64,000 nucleotides of DNA, taken from contig OX621257.1 in NCBI GenBank assembly GCA_951640165.1, forward strand, positions 4,537,201 to 4,601,200. The letters run 5' to 3'. Numbering within the stretch: position 1 is the first letter of the stretch; the number at the start of each line of letters is the position of its first letter. A program made the translations under genes and the position numbers. The stretch is from Pseudoips prasinana (taxonomy: Eukaryota; Arthropoda; Insecta; Lepidoptera; Nolidae). The notes below the pieces were generated by a model. The model had not been told where the DNA came from, did not search any database, and saw only the letters and a program-made list of their open reading frames with translations. This document shows positions 61,201 to 64,000 of this stretch, piece by piece.

Positions 61201-64000
61201 TTAAATTTAATTTATCACCATGGTCTGTCAAGTCACTGTATGGAAGACTTTCAGAATCACTACTGCAGTAAGTATCATCGAGTGGTATTTCATCAGCCTT
61301 ACTTATTTTAGTATTTTTAACATTATTTTCTACCATATTGTGTAAGTCTGCTGAAACTTGTTCATGCAAAGCGGGAATATTTACTTGTTTTATAATATTT
61401 ATTTTATCAATTCCTGTGATTCGATAATCGGAACCGTCTTCGGCACTAGAATTATTACGATTGGCTGATGTTAGGCTATCCTGACTGTCTTCATCACAAG
61501 TTTCATTAGGATCAATACTTATAGGTTCAATATTGATACCAGTGTCAACAATACTTTCATCATTATCTGTTATACTGTCTTCAGTCTTCTTTTCTTTGTA
61601 AGAAGATTCAATTGTATCAGTTTCGGTAGAAAAAGTTTCTGCTGTGTCAGATTCAGAAAGAATAGGTTGTGTTACATTAGACTCATTCATGGCATGCTTT
61701 GTTCCATTGGATATCGTTACAACAGGCCCTGTTACACTATATTCGGGTACTTTAGATTCTCGTACAATAGGATTTATTTCATTAGGATCTCTAAAATTCG
61801 ATTTTATAACACAAGATTCTATAATTTCATTGTTTTCCTTTTCACTCGGAACTGCAATTGTTCTTGGACTTGCCTCATACAGCCAGGTTTTATACAAATA
61901 AGCTACGATTTCTTCGTGACTCAATTCAGGGTTTTCATCCATCAAAGAATCTTGTCTTAATTCTAAGTATTTGAGAAATCTAGAATTATTTAACGGATTT
62001 TCGTCTTCCTTAATTTCAAATGAATTATCTTCTATCTGCTTTTTACAATTTCTGTTTGTTCTGGATCTTAATTTACCGGAATATCTTTTCGATTGAGGTT
62101 GGACATTTTTCTTCGCGATCTTGGGTGTGCTTTTTATTTCGATGCTGCTGCCAAAACTGGTGTTACTTTTATTGCATTCTTCTATACTTTCTAATTGAGA
62201 GTCACAAGAACCGTTCAATAATTGATCAGAGGTTTCCTTAATGTCATCAGAACAGCTTTCATTTTTTATTGTTGGATCTTCGTGTTCGGTCTGAACTTTA
62301 TCACGAAGACTCTCAACTTTAGCAACAATTCCCAAACCATTTGGTTCTGGAAAAGCAAAATACACATTTTCATCTTCTAAAAAAATATTATCCGAATCTG
62401 AGCTAATGTTTTCTTCAACACTATTTACAGTTTTAGAATAATCATGTTCGTTTTGGTGTGGCAATAAACTCTGAGATTCGTTCATAGATCTTCTTAAACT
62501 ATAAGGCTTTTCTATAGGCACTTGTGACATAGATTTCTTCTTGCTTTTACTGTTATTTACTTTGCGTTCTTTTTGCACTTCTAATTTTTGGATTGGAATT
62601 TGGGATTTTGCTTGTAGCTTTTCCGGAGTTTTGGATTTGGCTTTCTGAAGCCATCTATCCATGTGTGACTGTCTTTGAATTTTTGTAATGCCACTTTTGG
62701 CTGCCATGTTATCAAGACATGCTGTGACAACCTCAAACACATCAAAAGATTTGTTCCTTGGCTTATTTCTAGAACGATCATTGCCGTCTGCTTTATTGTC
62801 ATCTTCGGAAAACAGACTATCATACAAACTCTCACTAAGTGAAACATCACTATCAGTCCTAGAGATTTTCCCGCTTTTGGGCTGTTTTGGTCTAGCTCTA
62901 AATTTTTCAAGCATGTCGTTGAAAATGTCTATTCTCAATCTTTTCGGCTCCCTGAGCAACATCTCTGCTTCTTCTACTGAATTGCTCCATAAAGCTAGTT
63001 TCTTTTCGGACACGAAGAAAGCTGCATACAGTCTGGGATCTTTCTTCTTATCCTGTAATAGAAACGGCATAATAATGTAAGAATCCAAAAAATCATTTTT
63101 CGTATTTCATAAACTGCTTTTGTTTATTTTCATGCCTAGATAACCTAGACCAACTTGCCTATTTATGGACGTGCCAAATACTGTTGCGCGTTGGCATTGC
63201 TCAGGCCTCATTACGGGTGATCCTATCAAGGTCTCTCAATTTCACACACTACATGATGAGTGATATAGTGGCAGATGCATTTTGATGAATGAACACCCAT
63301 CTGTCGGCCTGTTTGTTACAGATAATCAGCTAGACCGATATTAACGGATATCAGCTGACAGATTGCAGAGGTAACAGAGAAGAATTACATACTTTCATAA
63401 ATTCTTCCGAACTGAACAAACATTATAAAGTCGGCCAAAACACTTCCACTCCATGACACAGGCCTCCCCCAAACGTCTATCATTTAGAGGGTTACGCGAT
63501 GGCAGTATGGTCATAGTTCTCAGAGAATCGCTGCTACCAATTCTCTGGTATATATTCCCTCGGGACGACTTCTACACACCACGGGATGAGATGGGGTGGT
63601 CATATTTTTTGCTGCCAACCATATAGCTACATATGTTAATCAATAGGTTTTAGATGGGCCTATTGGCGAGATTTGCAAATGCTTGCTTTTCACGCCGGAG
63701 GTCGTGGGAGTGATTCCCACCCAGGACAGATATTTGTGTGCATCAACATGTCTGTTTATCCTGTGTCTGGGTGTAATTTATCTTAGTATGTGTAGTATAT
63801 AAGTTATCTGGTTTCCAATTTCCATAGCACAAGCTCTGATTAGTTTGGGATCAGATGGCCATGTGTAACTAATGTCCCAGGATGTTATTAAATTCTAAGC
63901 GGTCAATCTCGCTGGTAACAGTTACTTTATAAATAAATATTACCTCCGCAGTAAACTTGTCCCTAGTACTCTCAAACTCCAACTGGCCAAGGTACCTCCG
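15883..64000 (-). CDS. NSD: NSD/Mes-4 family histone H3K36 methyltransferase (whole gene, 5' end cut)
   Basis: Twelve minus-strand exons join in phase. Domain order is N-terminal conserved region, three HMG-box-like motifs, clustered PHD fingers, PWWP, AWS, SET, post-SET and a basic tail: the NSD1/2/3 and fly Mes-4 layout. Family enzymes methylate histone H3 lysine 36 in the nucleus using S-adenosylmethionine. Signature residues are present: C-x-C pairs of the [11 protein letters not shown] and NHCCEPNC in SET (NHxCxPN binds cofactor), TFNYN at the SET end, and [11 protein letters not shown] in post-SET. The PWWP starts HYRWWPG. No stop or frame break was found in the exons. Start and promoter lie beyond 64000. 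Introns are full of transposons. The AWS/SET exon is partly repeated 12 times (46051-47703), which could affect splicing. Confidence in the family is high; which vertebrate paralogue it matches best is not decided. Confidence 0.93.
16437..16547 (-). CDS. NSD: NSD exon, SET end and post-SET
   Basis: 111 bases, CCCATAG acceptor and GTAACT donor, phase 0 on both sides. Encodes [14 protein letters not shown], then [24 protein letters not shown] supplies the catalytic-site tyrosine region, and the CxC...C cluster with the upstream cysteine is the post-SET zinc site. The acceptor AG choice (before AAT) is the one that keeps phase with DIPA. Confidence 0.92.
16767..17080 (+). repeat. Interspersed repeat, copy 2 of the 310-bp family
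   Basis: Nearly identical to 3389-3705, same orientation, same (TTTTA)n-like end. It sits in the NSD intron between the SET and post-SET exons. Confidence 0.8.
17500..17590 (+). mobile_element. Decayed RTE-like LINE 3' end
   Basis: GGGTCGCTGGAAACC, GAGAACCTTAGGGATGG and GTCCAGCAGTAGACG follow the RTE 3'-end pattern seen at 4148-4262. Confidence 0.5.
17593..17978. repeat. 380-bp repeat block, copy 1
   Basis: Aligns directly with 18728-19100 from CGGGACTAGTCCCTCC to CGCTTAAACGCAC. A reverse-complement part copy lies at 57376-57560. The two direct copies flank NSD exon 18009-18108, the first ending about 30 bases from its donor. No motif identifies the family. Confidence 0.75.
18009..18108 (-). 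CDS. NSD: NSD exon, SET cofactor-binding motif
   Basis: 100 bases, GTTGTAG acceptor and GTATGT donor, phases 2 to 0. Encodes [33 protein letters not shown]: the NHxCxPNC motif that binds S-adenosylmethionine and forms the SET pseudoknot. It is separated from the preceding SET exon by a 26.3-kb transposon-filled intron. Confidence 0.95.
18245..18540 (-). repeat. Dispersed repeat of the GCAAGTGGGTC family, minus copy
   Basis: Reverse complement of the 14540-14830 and 55985-56290 consensus (TCGCTCAAAGAGCAGCCC-like end, then CCCCACCCCGATGAGCTCTGG on minus). Non-coding. Confidence 0.75.
18728..19100. repeat. 380-bp repeat block, copy 2
   Basis: Direct copy of 17593-17978. The minus strand keeps a 122-codon open frame, but it is not conserved as an open frame in the other copies. 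Confidence 0.75.
19208..19306. mobile_element. Half copy of the 240-bp foldback MITE
   Basis: CTACCGGCTAAGTTGCCGAA to AATCAATCGTTAAAT matches the left arm of 14190-14430 and stops abruptly at 19306, where the giant foldback element begins. The missing half was not found at the far side near 42592. Confidence 0.75.
19307..21084. repeat. Foldback element, outer left arm
   Basis: Inverted relative to 40750-42592. It contains two copies of a 40-bp palindromic module (19408-19450 and 19573-19617, with GAGACACGTGTCC and GGGGACACG). A tRNA-derived SINE at 20640-20760 is absent from the right arm, which instead has an AGCTGTGCCCCGCG repeat at 40912-41080; both were gained after the arms formed. Confidence 0.85.
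20640..20765 (+). mobile_element. tRNA-derived SINE within the left arm
   Basis: Head with GTGGATTCGATTCACACTCAGG (B-box region), then AACACGATTATTTGTTCTG. It lies at a point where the two foldback arms differ. Confidence 0.65.
21085..21302 (+). repeat. 5' LTR
   Basis: Starts TGTACGGTTC, ends GACCCGTACA. Contains AATAAA at about 21239, a candidate poly(A) signal. Preceded by AGAAT. Confidence 0.95.
21310..21321 (+). other. Candidate primer-binding site
   Basis: TGGTCCTTCGAG starts seven bases after the LTR; TGG is the complement of a tRNA CCA end. The spacing is larger than usual. The tRNA was not identified. Confidence 0.45.
21584..24400 (+). pseudogene. BEL/Pao gag, protease and first part of reverse transcriptase
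   Basis: 938 codons ending at an in-frame TAG (24398-24400) inside the reverse transcriptase; the frame goes on at once on the other side. Gag occupies about residues 1-480. A Cys/His region of BEL type ([30 protein letters not shown]) is at about 485-555. The aspartic protease has the active-site string [12 protein letters not shown] at about 606. Reverse transcriptase begins after about 780 ([11 protein letters not shown], then [13 protein letters not shown], the first catalytic Asp). The ATG is chosen because it opens the frame, 282 bases after the LTR. The element cannot make its full polymerase without reading through this stop. Confidence 0.92.
24401..28654 (+). pseudogene. BEL/Pao reverse transcriptase, RNase H, integrase and most of env
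   Basis: Same frame as the upstream part, no ATG needed. The polymerase catalytic box YMDDLVYG lies at 24600-24623. RNase H follows ([16 protein letters not shown], about 25120, and [14 protein letters not shown]). Integrase has an HHCC zinc region at about 26095-26220 (ending CVRCH) and the DDE residues in GVDFTG (26298), YSDNGTNF (26500) and GLCEAGVKS (26658). A DUF5641-like tail ([11 protein letters not shown]) follows. Without a stop the frame enters an envelope-like region: signal-like hydrophobic stretch at about 27290, a furin-type RQKR site at about 27640 followed by a glycine-rich hydrophobic segment, and heptad-like sequence, as in insect F-type envelope proteins. It ends at an in-frame TAA (28652-28654). 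Confidence 0.9.
28655..29173 (+). pseudogene. Env-like C-terminus with transmembrane segment
   Basis: Continues the same frame after the TAA. It contains several N-x-S/T sites, one clear membrane segment ([17 protein letters not shown], about 28929-28990) and a basic cytoplasmic tail, and ends at TAA 29171-29173. The env-like region thus has a cleavage site and a membrane anchor but is cut in two by one nonsense codon. Confidence 0.85.
29291..29508 (+). repeat. 3' LTR
   Basis: Copy of 21085-21302 with one difference seen. Followed by the target duplication AGAAT. Confidence 0.95.
29662..31043 (-). mobile_element. 5'-truncated LINE inserted in the left foldback arm
   Basis: Flanked by AAATTTTAA on both sides (29653-29661 and 31044-31052), a 9-bp target duplication. 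The 3' end is an (AAAT)n tract (about 29670-29690). The arm sequence resumes on both sides, which confirms the insertion. Confidence 0.88.
29925..31043 (-). pseudogene. LINE reverse transcriptase, C-terminal two thirds
   Basis: Begins at the truncation with [14 protein letters not shown] (first catalytic Asp block), then [18 protein letters not shown], the catalytic [11 protein letters not shown] box, [28 protein letters not shown] and a C-terminal region ending [13 protein letters not shown]...[10 protein letters not shown]. It is open to its stop. The endonuclease and N-terminus are missing. It belongs to a different family from the LINE at 9089-10372. Confidence 0.88.
31044..31145 (-). repeat. 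Foldback element, inner end of the left arm (antisense gene 3' end)
   Basis: On minus it repeats the last coding block of the element's protease-like segment: [20 protein letters not shown], against [20 protein letters not shown] at 38509-38570. So the inverted arms reach into the gene's 3' coding end. The match stops at about 31145. Confidence 0.85.
31420..32058. mobile_element. Foldback MITE sharing a core with the giant element
   Basis: Imperfect inverted ends of about 70 bases: AGGTTATCGTTGCACCGCAC near 31470 pairs with AGTGTAATGATAACCT near 31990, and CTATCAATCC near 31410-31420 pairs with GGATGATAGTG near 32040. The core (31555-31660, with CAGCCGACGAGAGCCGATGA and CAAACATTTTGTTAGC) is nearly identical to 41655-41735 in the right arm and, inverted, to 20140-20205 in the left arm. 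Confidence 0.6.
32935..33371. mobile_element. Harbinger-type MITE (437 bp)
   Basis: Perfect ends: AGGTCCAACCACACCAAACG at the left and the inverted CGTTTGGTGTGGTTGGACCT at the right, continuing into GGCCCGCATCGG. Flanked by TTA on both sides (32932-32934 and 33372-33374). The interior is full of CG-rich GCATCCGACCG/CGGTCGGATGC modules. The overlapping reading frames are not genes. Confidence 0.9.
33375..35378. other. 5' region of the foldback element's gene; no gene recognised
   Basis: AT-rich. A short inverted repeat (about 34772-34850, TTGGATGCCATAATTTTATG and complement) is present. An upstream exon or promoter for the transposase could lie here but no evidence was found. Confidence 0.4.
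35379..36575 (+). pseudogene. MULE/NOF-type transposase, N-terminal part
   Basis: 398 codons. The likely start is an internal Met (35427, [13 protein letters not shown]), because a TTCTGTCAG acceptor-like site sits just before it. The N-terminus is basic (KKRGRK) with a helix-rich segment. A Cys/His region ([16 protein letters not shown] then CLVGHRNPN, about residues 208-248) looks like the zinc-finger DNA-binding part that precedes MULE catalytic domains. The first catalytic Asp is probably in [10 protein letters not shown] (about 36490-36520). The frame ends at TGA overlapping an ATG; the transposase continues one base over, so a frameshift splits it. Confidence 0.72.
36572..37657 (+). pseudogene. 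MULE/NOF-type transposase, C-terminal part
   Basis: One frame with a single in-frame TAA at 36785-36787. The second Asp is in [15 protein letters not shown] (about 36726-36770) and the catalytic Glu in [12 protein letters not shown] (about 37379-37415), the usual MULE D-D-E spacing pattern with the N-x-x-E-S block. Between the stop and the Glu the sequence stays open ([20 protein letters not shown] and onward). The combination with long repetitive inverted arms points to the NOF/Phantom branch of MULEs, but that subfamily placement is an inference. Confidence 0.75.
37612..38631 (+). pseudogene. USP-like cysteine protease segment of the foldback element
   Basis: Open to 38436, then in other frames to a TAA at 38629-38631, so decayed. 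[20 protein letters not shown] (about 37855-37914) resembles the Cys box of ubiquitin-specific proteases (N-x-C-x-x-N/D-S with following Leu). About 200 codons later [20 protein letters not shown] (about 38494-38553) resembles their His box (HY...W...DD). Between them are Cys pairs ([18 protein letters not shown]) as in a zinc-binding insertion. It follows the transposase with a frame change, and whether it was one protein or two is not visible. Plant MULEs with ULP1-type proteases are known; a USP-like one here is a proposal from motif reading only. Confidence 0.5.
38513..42592. repeat. Foldback element, right arm
   Basis: Inverted partner of 19307-31145. In order: gene 3' end, six tandem units, a segment not seen on the left (about 39930-40745), then the outer part that is almost identical to the left arm. 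Palindromic modules at about 42285 and 42448 match those on the left; two more at about 42615 and 42776 lie past the matched end. Confidence 0.85.
38622..39930 (+). repeat. Six tandem copies of a 215-227 bp unit in the right arm
   Basis: Starts (AATAACTTAAAATAT) at 38622, 38849, 39076, 39291, 39506 and 39721. The first three intervals are 227, 227 and 215 bases, the later ones 215. Each unit has GCATTGGTGATTAACCC and AAAAATTGATTGATCTGTG. The stop codon of the protease-like segment lies in the first copy. The left arm has only about one unit, split by the BEL/Pao element. Confidence 0.92.
42593..43560. other. Repeat remains, no gene recognised
   Basis: The first 240 bases continue the palindromic-module theme of the foldback arm. 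At about 43130-43360 a retroposon 3' end (ATGTCCGTCCTGGTAATGAA then (TTTC)n) is present. Confidence 0.5.
43640..43870 (+). repeat. GC-rich dispersed repeat, copy 1
   Basis: Shares GGGTACGTGTCCCAA, CATCTGG, GCGCCAAGAGAAGT, CGGCAGGTAGGTTTA and GTAGGCATTCCCC with 44640-44832 in the same orientation. The frames it opens on both strands are not conserved between copies. Confidence 0.75.
44070..44296. repeat. Perfect 75-bp inverted repeat
   Basis: 44070-44144 (TAATTATACTACTGCC...CATTGTGAAA) is the exact reverse complement of 44222-44296; the 77-base loop holds an RTE-like end (GCTGGATAAAGGCCTCC). It lies 110 bases from the SET exon. Confidence 0.9.
44409..44565 (-). CDS. NSD: NSD exon, SET core
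   Basis: 157 bases, ACTTACAG acceptor and GTATGT donor, phases 1 to 2. Encodes [39 protein letters not shown] and PKGNLA. EYVGE and the Y-FL-L strand are SET hallmarks, and the Asp-Ala(-Gly/-Arg)-x-x-Gly-Asn-x-Ala segment leads into the NHxCxPN motif of the next exon. Confidence 0.95.
44640..44832 (+). repeat. GC-rich dispersed repeat, copy 2
   Basis: Direct copy of 43640-43870, on the other side of the SET exon. Confidence 0.75.
44835..45960. other. NSD intron; repeat scraps only
   Basis: Contains a decayed sequence like the 5S-type SINE tail (about 45720-45850, GGCACGTTAAGATATCAGTC) and a minus SINE tail at 45885-45950. No gene. Confidence 0.5.
45968..46067 (-). mobile_element. tRNA-derived SINE at the exon donor
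   Basis: On minus, GTTGGTACATACTTGCC is followed by TTTCACG, GGTCGTGGGTTCGA, GATATTTTTGTGCATGACC and GTCCTGAGTCTGG. This matches the SINE head at 15430-15560 and 63650-63780, except that part of the B-box region is deleted. It is the undisrupted end of the tandem array: only here does the SINE continue past the array breakpoint. Confidence 0.8.
46051..47703 (-). repeat. Tandem array of 12 partial AWS/SET-exon copies, 137/138-bp unit
   Basis: Unit starts lie at 46051, 46189, 46327, 46465, 46603, 46741, 46879, 47017, 47154, 47291, 47428 and 47566; the next (47704) belongs to the real exon. Each unit contains, on minus, the exon from the AE(R/F)CNNR codons to the donor GCAG/GTTGGTACAT plus about 30 bases of SINE head, but no acceptor. 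The seven distal units (46051-47016) read CAGCGCTC, the five proximal ones CAGAACTC. Units at 47017, 47154 and 47291 lack one base (GGCCGG for GGCGCGG). Because 138 is divisible by three, long frames stay open on both strands; they are a by-product of the repeat. Unit identity is extremely high, so the array is recent, or its copy number may be affected by assembly. Confidence 0.95.
47720..47868 (-). CDS. NSD: NSD exon, AWS end and SET start (parent of the tandem array)
   Basis: 149 bases, GTTGTTGCAG acceptor, phases 2 to 1. Encodes [20 protein letters not shown], then [20 protein letters not shown] and LKTLEHIRA, completing AWS and opening SET (RGWGL motif). The donor GCAG/GTTGGT lies where a SINE head begins. 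Everything from the AERC codons to this SINE head is repeated in tandem downstream at 46051-47703, so this exon is followed by 12 further copies of its own donor. Confidence 0.93.
48018..48555. mobile_element. GC-rich Harbinger-type MITE, longer copy
   Basis: Same ends as 5948-6194 (GGCTGATTTCAGAGT and CTGAAATCAGCC), flanked by TTA (48015-48017) and TGA (48556-48558). It is about 290 bases longer. The extra middle part (about 48215-48480) has a minus-strand frame with [17 protein letters not shown] and [13 protein letters not shown], resembling the N-terminus of Harbinger nucleases (RRRxxVxP... D...F), so it may link the MITE to its parent transposon. Confidence 0.75.
48915..49045 (+). repeat. 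Dispersed repeat of the GCAAGTGGGTC family
   Basis: GAGCAAGTGGGTCACCTGAT, CACTCGCAACACC and TTGCCGGCCTTTAAG, truncated at about 49045. Confidence 0.7.
49314..49512 (-). CDS. NSD: NSD exon, start of AWS
   Basis: 199 bases, TATTACAG acceptor and GTAAGG donor, phases 1 to 2. Includes [15 protein letters not shown] and the cysteine set [20 protein letters not shown], the first half of the zinc-binding AWS (pre-SET) domain. Confidence 0.92.
49515..50840. other. NSD intron, no gene recognised
   Basis: AT-rich. A CG-rich stretch at 49835-49905 and scraps of dispersed sequence (about 50200-50340) were noted. Nothing else could be supported. Confidence 0.4.
50850..51005 (-). mobile_element. RTE-like LINE 3' end
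   Basis: TCAGCTGAAAGACGTCCACTG, GGCCTCCCCCAAAGATCTCC and GTCCAGCAGTTTCCAGCGAC are the reverse complement of the RTE 3'-end pattern. Confidence 0.65.
51065..51570. repeat. 65-bp minisatellite, about 8 copies in alternating pairs
   Basis: Unit TTACTCGTTCTGAGTCGTGG, CGTCTGTCGAGTCTGGG, TGTTCTGTG(T/A)CCGTCAATTG. GTGTCC and GTGACC alternate in successive copies 1-6, giving a 130-bp dimer. Part of the unit (CTGAGTCTGGGTGT...TGTGTCCGT.AATT) is the SINE tail seen at 54975-55010. Confidence 0.9.
51804..51899 (-). CDS. NSD: NSD exon, linker after PWWP
   Basis: 96 bases, TTGCAG acceptor and GTAAGT donor, phases 1 to 1. Encodes [20 protein letters not shown] then [11 protein letters not shown], a predicted helix between PWWP and AWS that is also present in family members. 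Confidence 0.85.
51905..52020. other. NSD intron, unique
   Basis: No feature seen. Confidence 0.4.
52025..53080. repeat. Degenerate 30-35 bp tandem repeat
   Basis: Variants of AAGTACCAGTGACCCTATGTG.TACCACAA occur at 52025-52120 and, densely, at 52520-53080, with about 18 recognisable units. The middle part (52130-52510) is ordinary AT-rich sequence. Confidence 0.8.
53275..53522. mobile_element. Foldback MITE, copy 2
   Basis: Same arms as 14190-14430; the loop (CATGTGACGTCATAAATG, then GGAATCGATTGTCAACG) is the reverse complement of copy 1's loop. Confidence 0.85.
53609..53757 (-). CDS. NSD: NSD exon, PWWP core
   Basis: 149 bases between TTGCGCAG and GTATGT, phases 2 to 1. Encodes [17 protein letters not shown], then [19 protein letters not shown] and FPFQEG. 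The Trp-Trp-Pro-Gly signature and the FFG/W cage residues of a methyl-lysine-reading PWWP are present. The junction with the previous exon restores Arg before WWPG. Confidence 0.92.
53785..53885 (-). mobile_element. Ser-tRNA-like SINE head, copy 2
   Basis: On minus CGAACGGTTAACACACATGG and GGGTTCGATCCTC, matching 7760-7870. It begins about 30 bases upstream of the PWWP exon acceptor. Confidence 0.7.
53950..54063. repeat. Two adjoining perfect hairpins
   Basis: 53950-53975 pairs exactly with 53978-54003 across a 2-base loop (26-bp arms). 53996-54028 pairs exactly with 54031-54063 across a 2-base loop (33-bp arms). The two hairpins overlap at AAAGGTAC. Confidence 0.95.
54440..54545. repeat. 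GATT/GATA microsatellite
   Basis: Runs of GATTGATT, GATAGATA and GGTTGATT. Confidence 0.9.
54885..55065 (+). mobile_element. tRNA-derived SINE fragment
   Basis: CTGGTTCGATTCCCGCGCAGG (B-box), CTATTTGTGTGATCC, CTGAGTCTGGGTGT and a tail TGTGTCCGTTAATTACATG. The A-box end is missing. Confidence 0.7.
55070..55780. other. NSD intron, no gene recognised
   Basis: Contains a short palindrome AAAAATATCGC..GCGATATTTTTTG at about 55240-55278. Otherwise nothing was seen. Confidence 0.4.
55788..55869 (-). CDS. NSD: NSD exon, start of PWWP
   Basis: 82 bases between TTTGACAG and GTAAGT, phases 1 to 2. Encodes [20 protein letters not shown] then VKLGHYR, the linker after the PHD plus the first PWWP strand. 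Confidence 0.9.
55985..56290 (+). repeat. Dispersed repeat of the GCAAGTGGGTC family, longest copy
   Basis: Runs from GGTCGACAAACGAGCAAG through CACTCGCAACACCAGAGG and CACCCCGATGAGCTCTGG to GGGCTGCTCTTCGAGCG. Useful as the family reference in this window. Confidence 0.8.
56706..56965 (+). mobile_element. 5S-rRNA-derived (SINE3-like) element
   Basis: GCGATCGGCGAGGTTAAGCA, then CGCGGTCAGTCCATAGATGG and GTGACCGC follow the order of the 5S rRNA internal promoter (GATC...TTAAGC...GGTTAGTACTTGGATGGG.GACCGC). It is followed by a non-5S body (GGAGGGCACGTTAAGCTGTC, GGTCCCGGTTGTAATCATTA). The body alone recurs at 57848-57955. Confidence 0.65.
57225..57355 (-). CDS. NSD: NSD exon, PHD finger
   Basis: 131 bases between GATGGCAG acceptor and GTAAGT donor, phases 2 to 1. 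Encodes [15 protein letters not shown] then [16 protein letters not shown], a complete C4HC3-type finger with the CxxC and HxxC ligands. It continues directly from CPRHVER of the previous exon. Confidence 0.92.
57376..57560 (-). repeat. 380-bp repeat block, reverse part copy
   Basis: Reverse complement of part of 17593-17978 (GATTCCCCGGGACAT, GCCATTTCATTGTGTGCCAC, GGCTTACAGGAGTTGCAGTG). It starts about 20 bases upstream of the PHD exon acceptor. Confidence 0.7.
57848..57957 (+). repeat. Body of the 5S-derived SINE, no head
   Basis: GGAGGGCACGTTATGCTGTC, GGTCCCGGTTATAGTCATTA and GGCCTACTGGGCGGCTTG match 56830-56920. It ends about 20 bases from the donor of the giant NSD exon. Confidence 0.7.
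57984..63052 (-). CDS. NSD: NSD giant exon: HMG-like motifs and PHD fingers
   Basis: A 5069-base exon between a TATTACAG acceptor (phase 0) and a GTATGT donor (phase 2), about 1690 codons. It is mostly acidic and serine-rich, with low-complexity tracts. Three copies of a 36-residue motif ([16 protein letters not shown], then [14 protein letters not shown]) lie at about 61870-61990, 60085-60205 and 59280-59395. They resemble HMG-box helices 1-2, a domain known in vertebrate NSD2. A SPTFTQ-rich repeat lies at 60800-61135. The first PHD finger ([23 protein letters not shown]) is at about 58750-58860. A further Cys/His cluster at 57984-58410 ([42 protein letters not shown]) forms the following PHD fingers and ends in CPRHVER. 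Confidence 0.92.
63060..63430. other. NSD intron, no gene recognised
   Basis: Ordinary intronic sequence. Confidence 0.4.
63440..63620. repeat. Dispersed repeat scrap
   Basis: TTCTCTGGTATATATTCCCTCGG and CACGGGATGAGATGGGGTGG resemble 15570-15615 and 10880-10910. Non-coding. Confidence 0.5.
63645..63895 (+). mobile_element. tRNA-derived SINE, full copy
   Basis: Head with AAATGCTTGCTTTTCACGCC and GGTCGTGGGAGTGATTCCC, body GACAGATATTTGTGTGCATC, and tail GATTAGTTTGGGATCAGATGG ending CCCAGGATGTTATTA. It shows the complete order of the SINE whose head lies at the AWS exon donor (45968-46067). Confidence 0.8.
63944..64000 (-). CDS. NSD: NSD exon, N-terminal conserved region (partial)
   Basis: Reads [19 protein letters not shown] up to a GTAATA donor at 63943, phase 0. 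It joins [18 protein letters not shown] of the next exon, where a short conserved helix-strand segment continues. The 5' end of the exon is outside the window. Confidence 0.75.

Overview
The window looks like insect genomic DNA, most probably from a moth or butterfly. This is inferred from the AT-rich intergenic sequence, an intron-split NSD-type histone methyltransferase and a dense load of BEL/Pao, LINE, Harbinger, MULE and tRNA-tailed SINE sequences; no species marker was seen. There is no prokaryotic gene organisation, no CRISPR array and no free-standing tRNA or rRNA gene.

One host gene dominates. It lies on the minus strand from beyond 64000 down to about 15760. Twelve exons (the first cut by the window edge) join in consistent splice phase and encode an NSD/Mes-4 family H3K36 methyltransferase. 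In gene order: an N-terminal conserved region (63944-64000); one 5-kb exon with three copies of an HMG-box-like motif and several PHD fingers (57984-63052); a PHD exon (57225-57355); a PWWP domain (55788-55869 and 53609-53757); a linker (51804-51899); the AWS domain (49314-49512 and 47720-47868); the SET domain (44409-44565, 18009-18108 and 16437-16547, the last also holding post-SET); and a basic tail with an AT-hook-like motif (15883-16239). Two things are unusual. The 3' two thirds of the AWS/SET exon, with its splice donor and the start of a SINE, is repeated in tandem 12 more times (46051-47703). The SET domain is also split by a 26.3-kb intron.

That intron holds a nested transposon complex. 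The outer layer, about 19307-42592, is a giant foldback element. Its long inverted arms (19307-31145 and 38513-42592) flank a decayed MULE/NOF-type transposase and a second coding segment that resembles a ubiquitin-specific protease (35379-38631). The left arm was later hit by a young BEL/Pao retrovirus-like element (21085-29508; gag-pol-env in one frame, two nonsense codons, LTRs differing at one site) and by a 5'-truncated LINE with a 9-bp target duplication (29662-31043).

The rest is repeats. Positions 1-2750 carry the 3' part of a two-gene Harbinger transposon (a broken nuclease on plus, a Myb/SANT-like partner on minus). Positions 2750-15700 hold SINEs, MITEs, two truncated LINE copies and degenerate tandem repeats. 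The NSD introns from 42 to 64 kb hold more SINEs (including a 5S-rRNA-like one), MITEs, minisatellites and several perfect or near-perfect inverted repeats.
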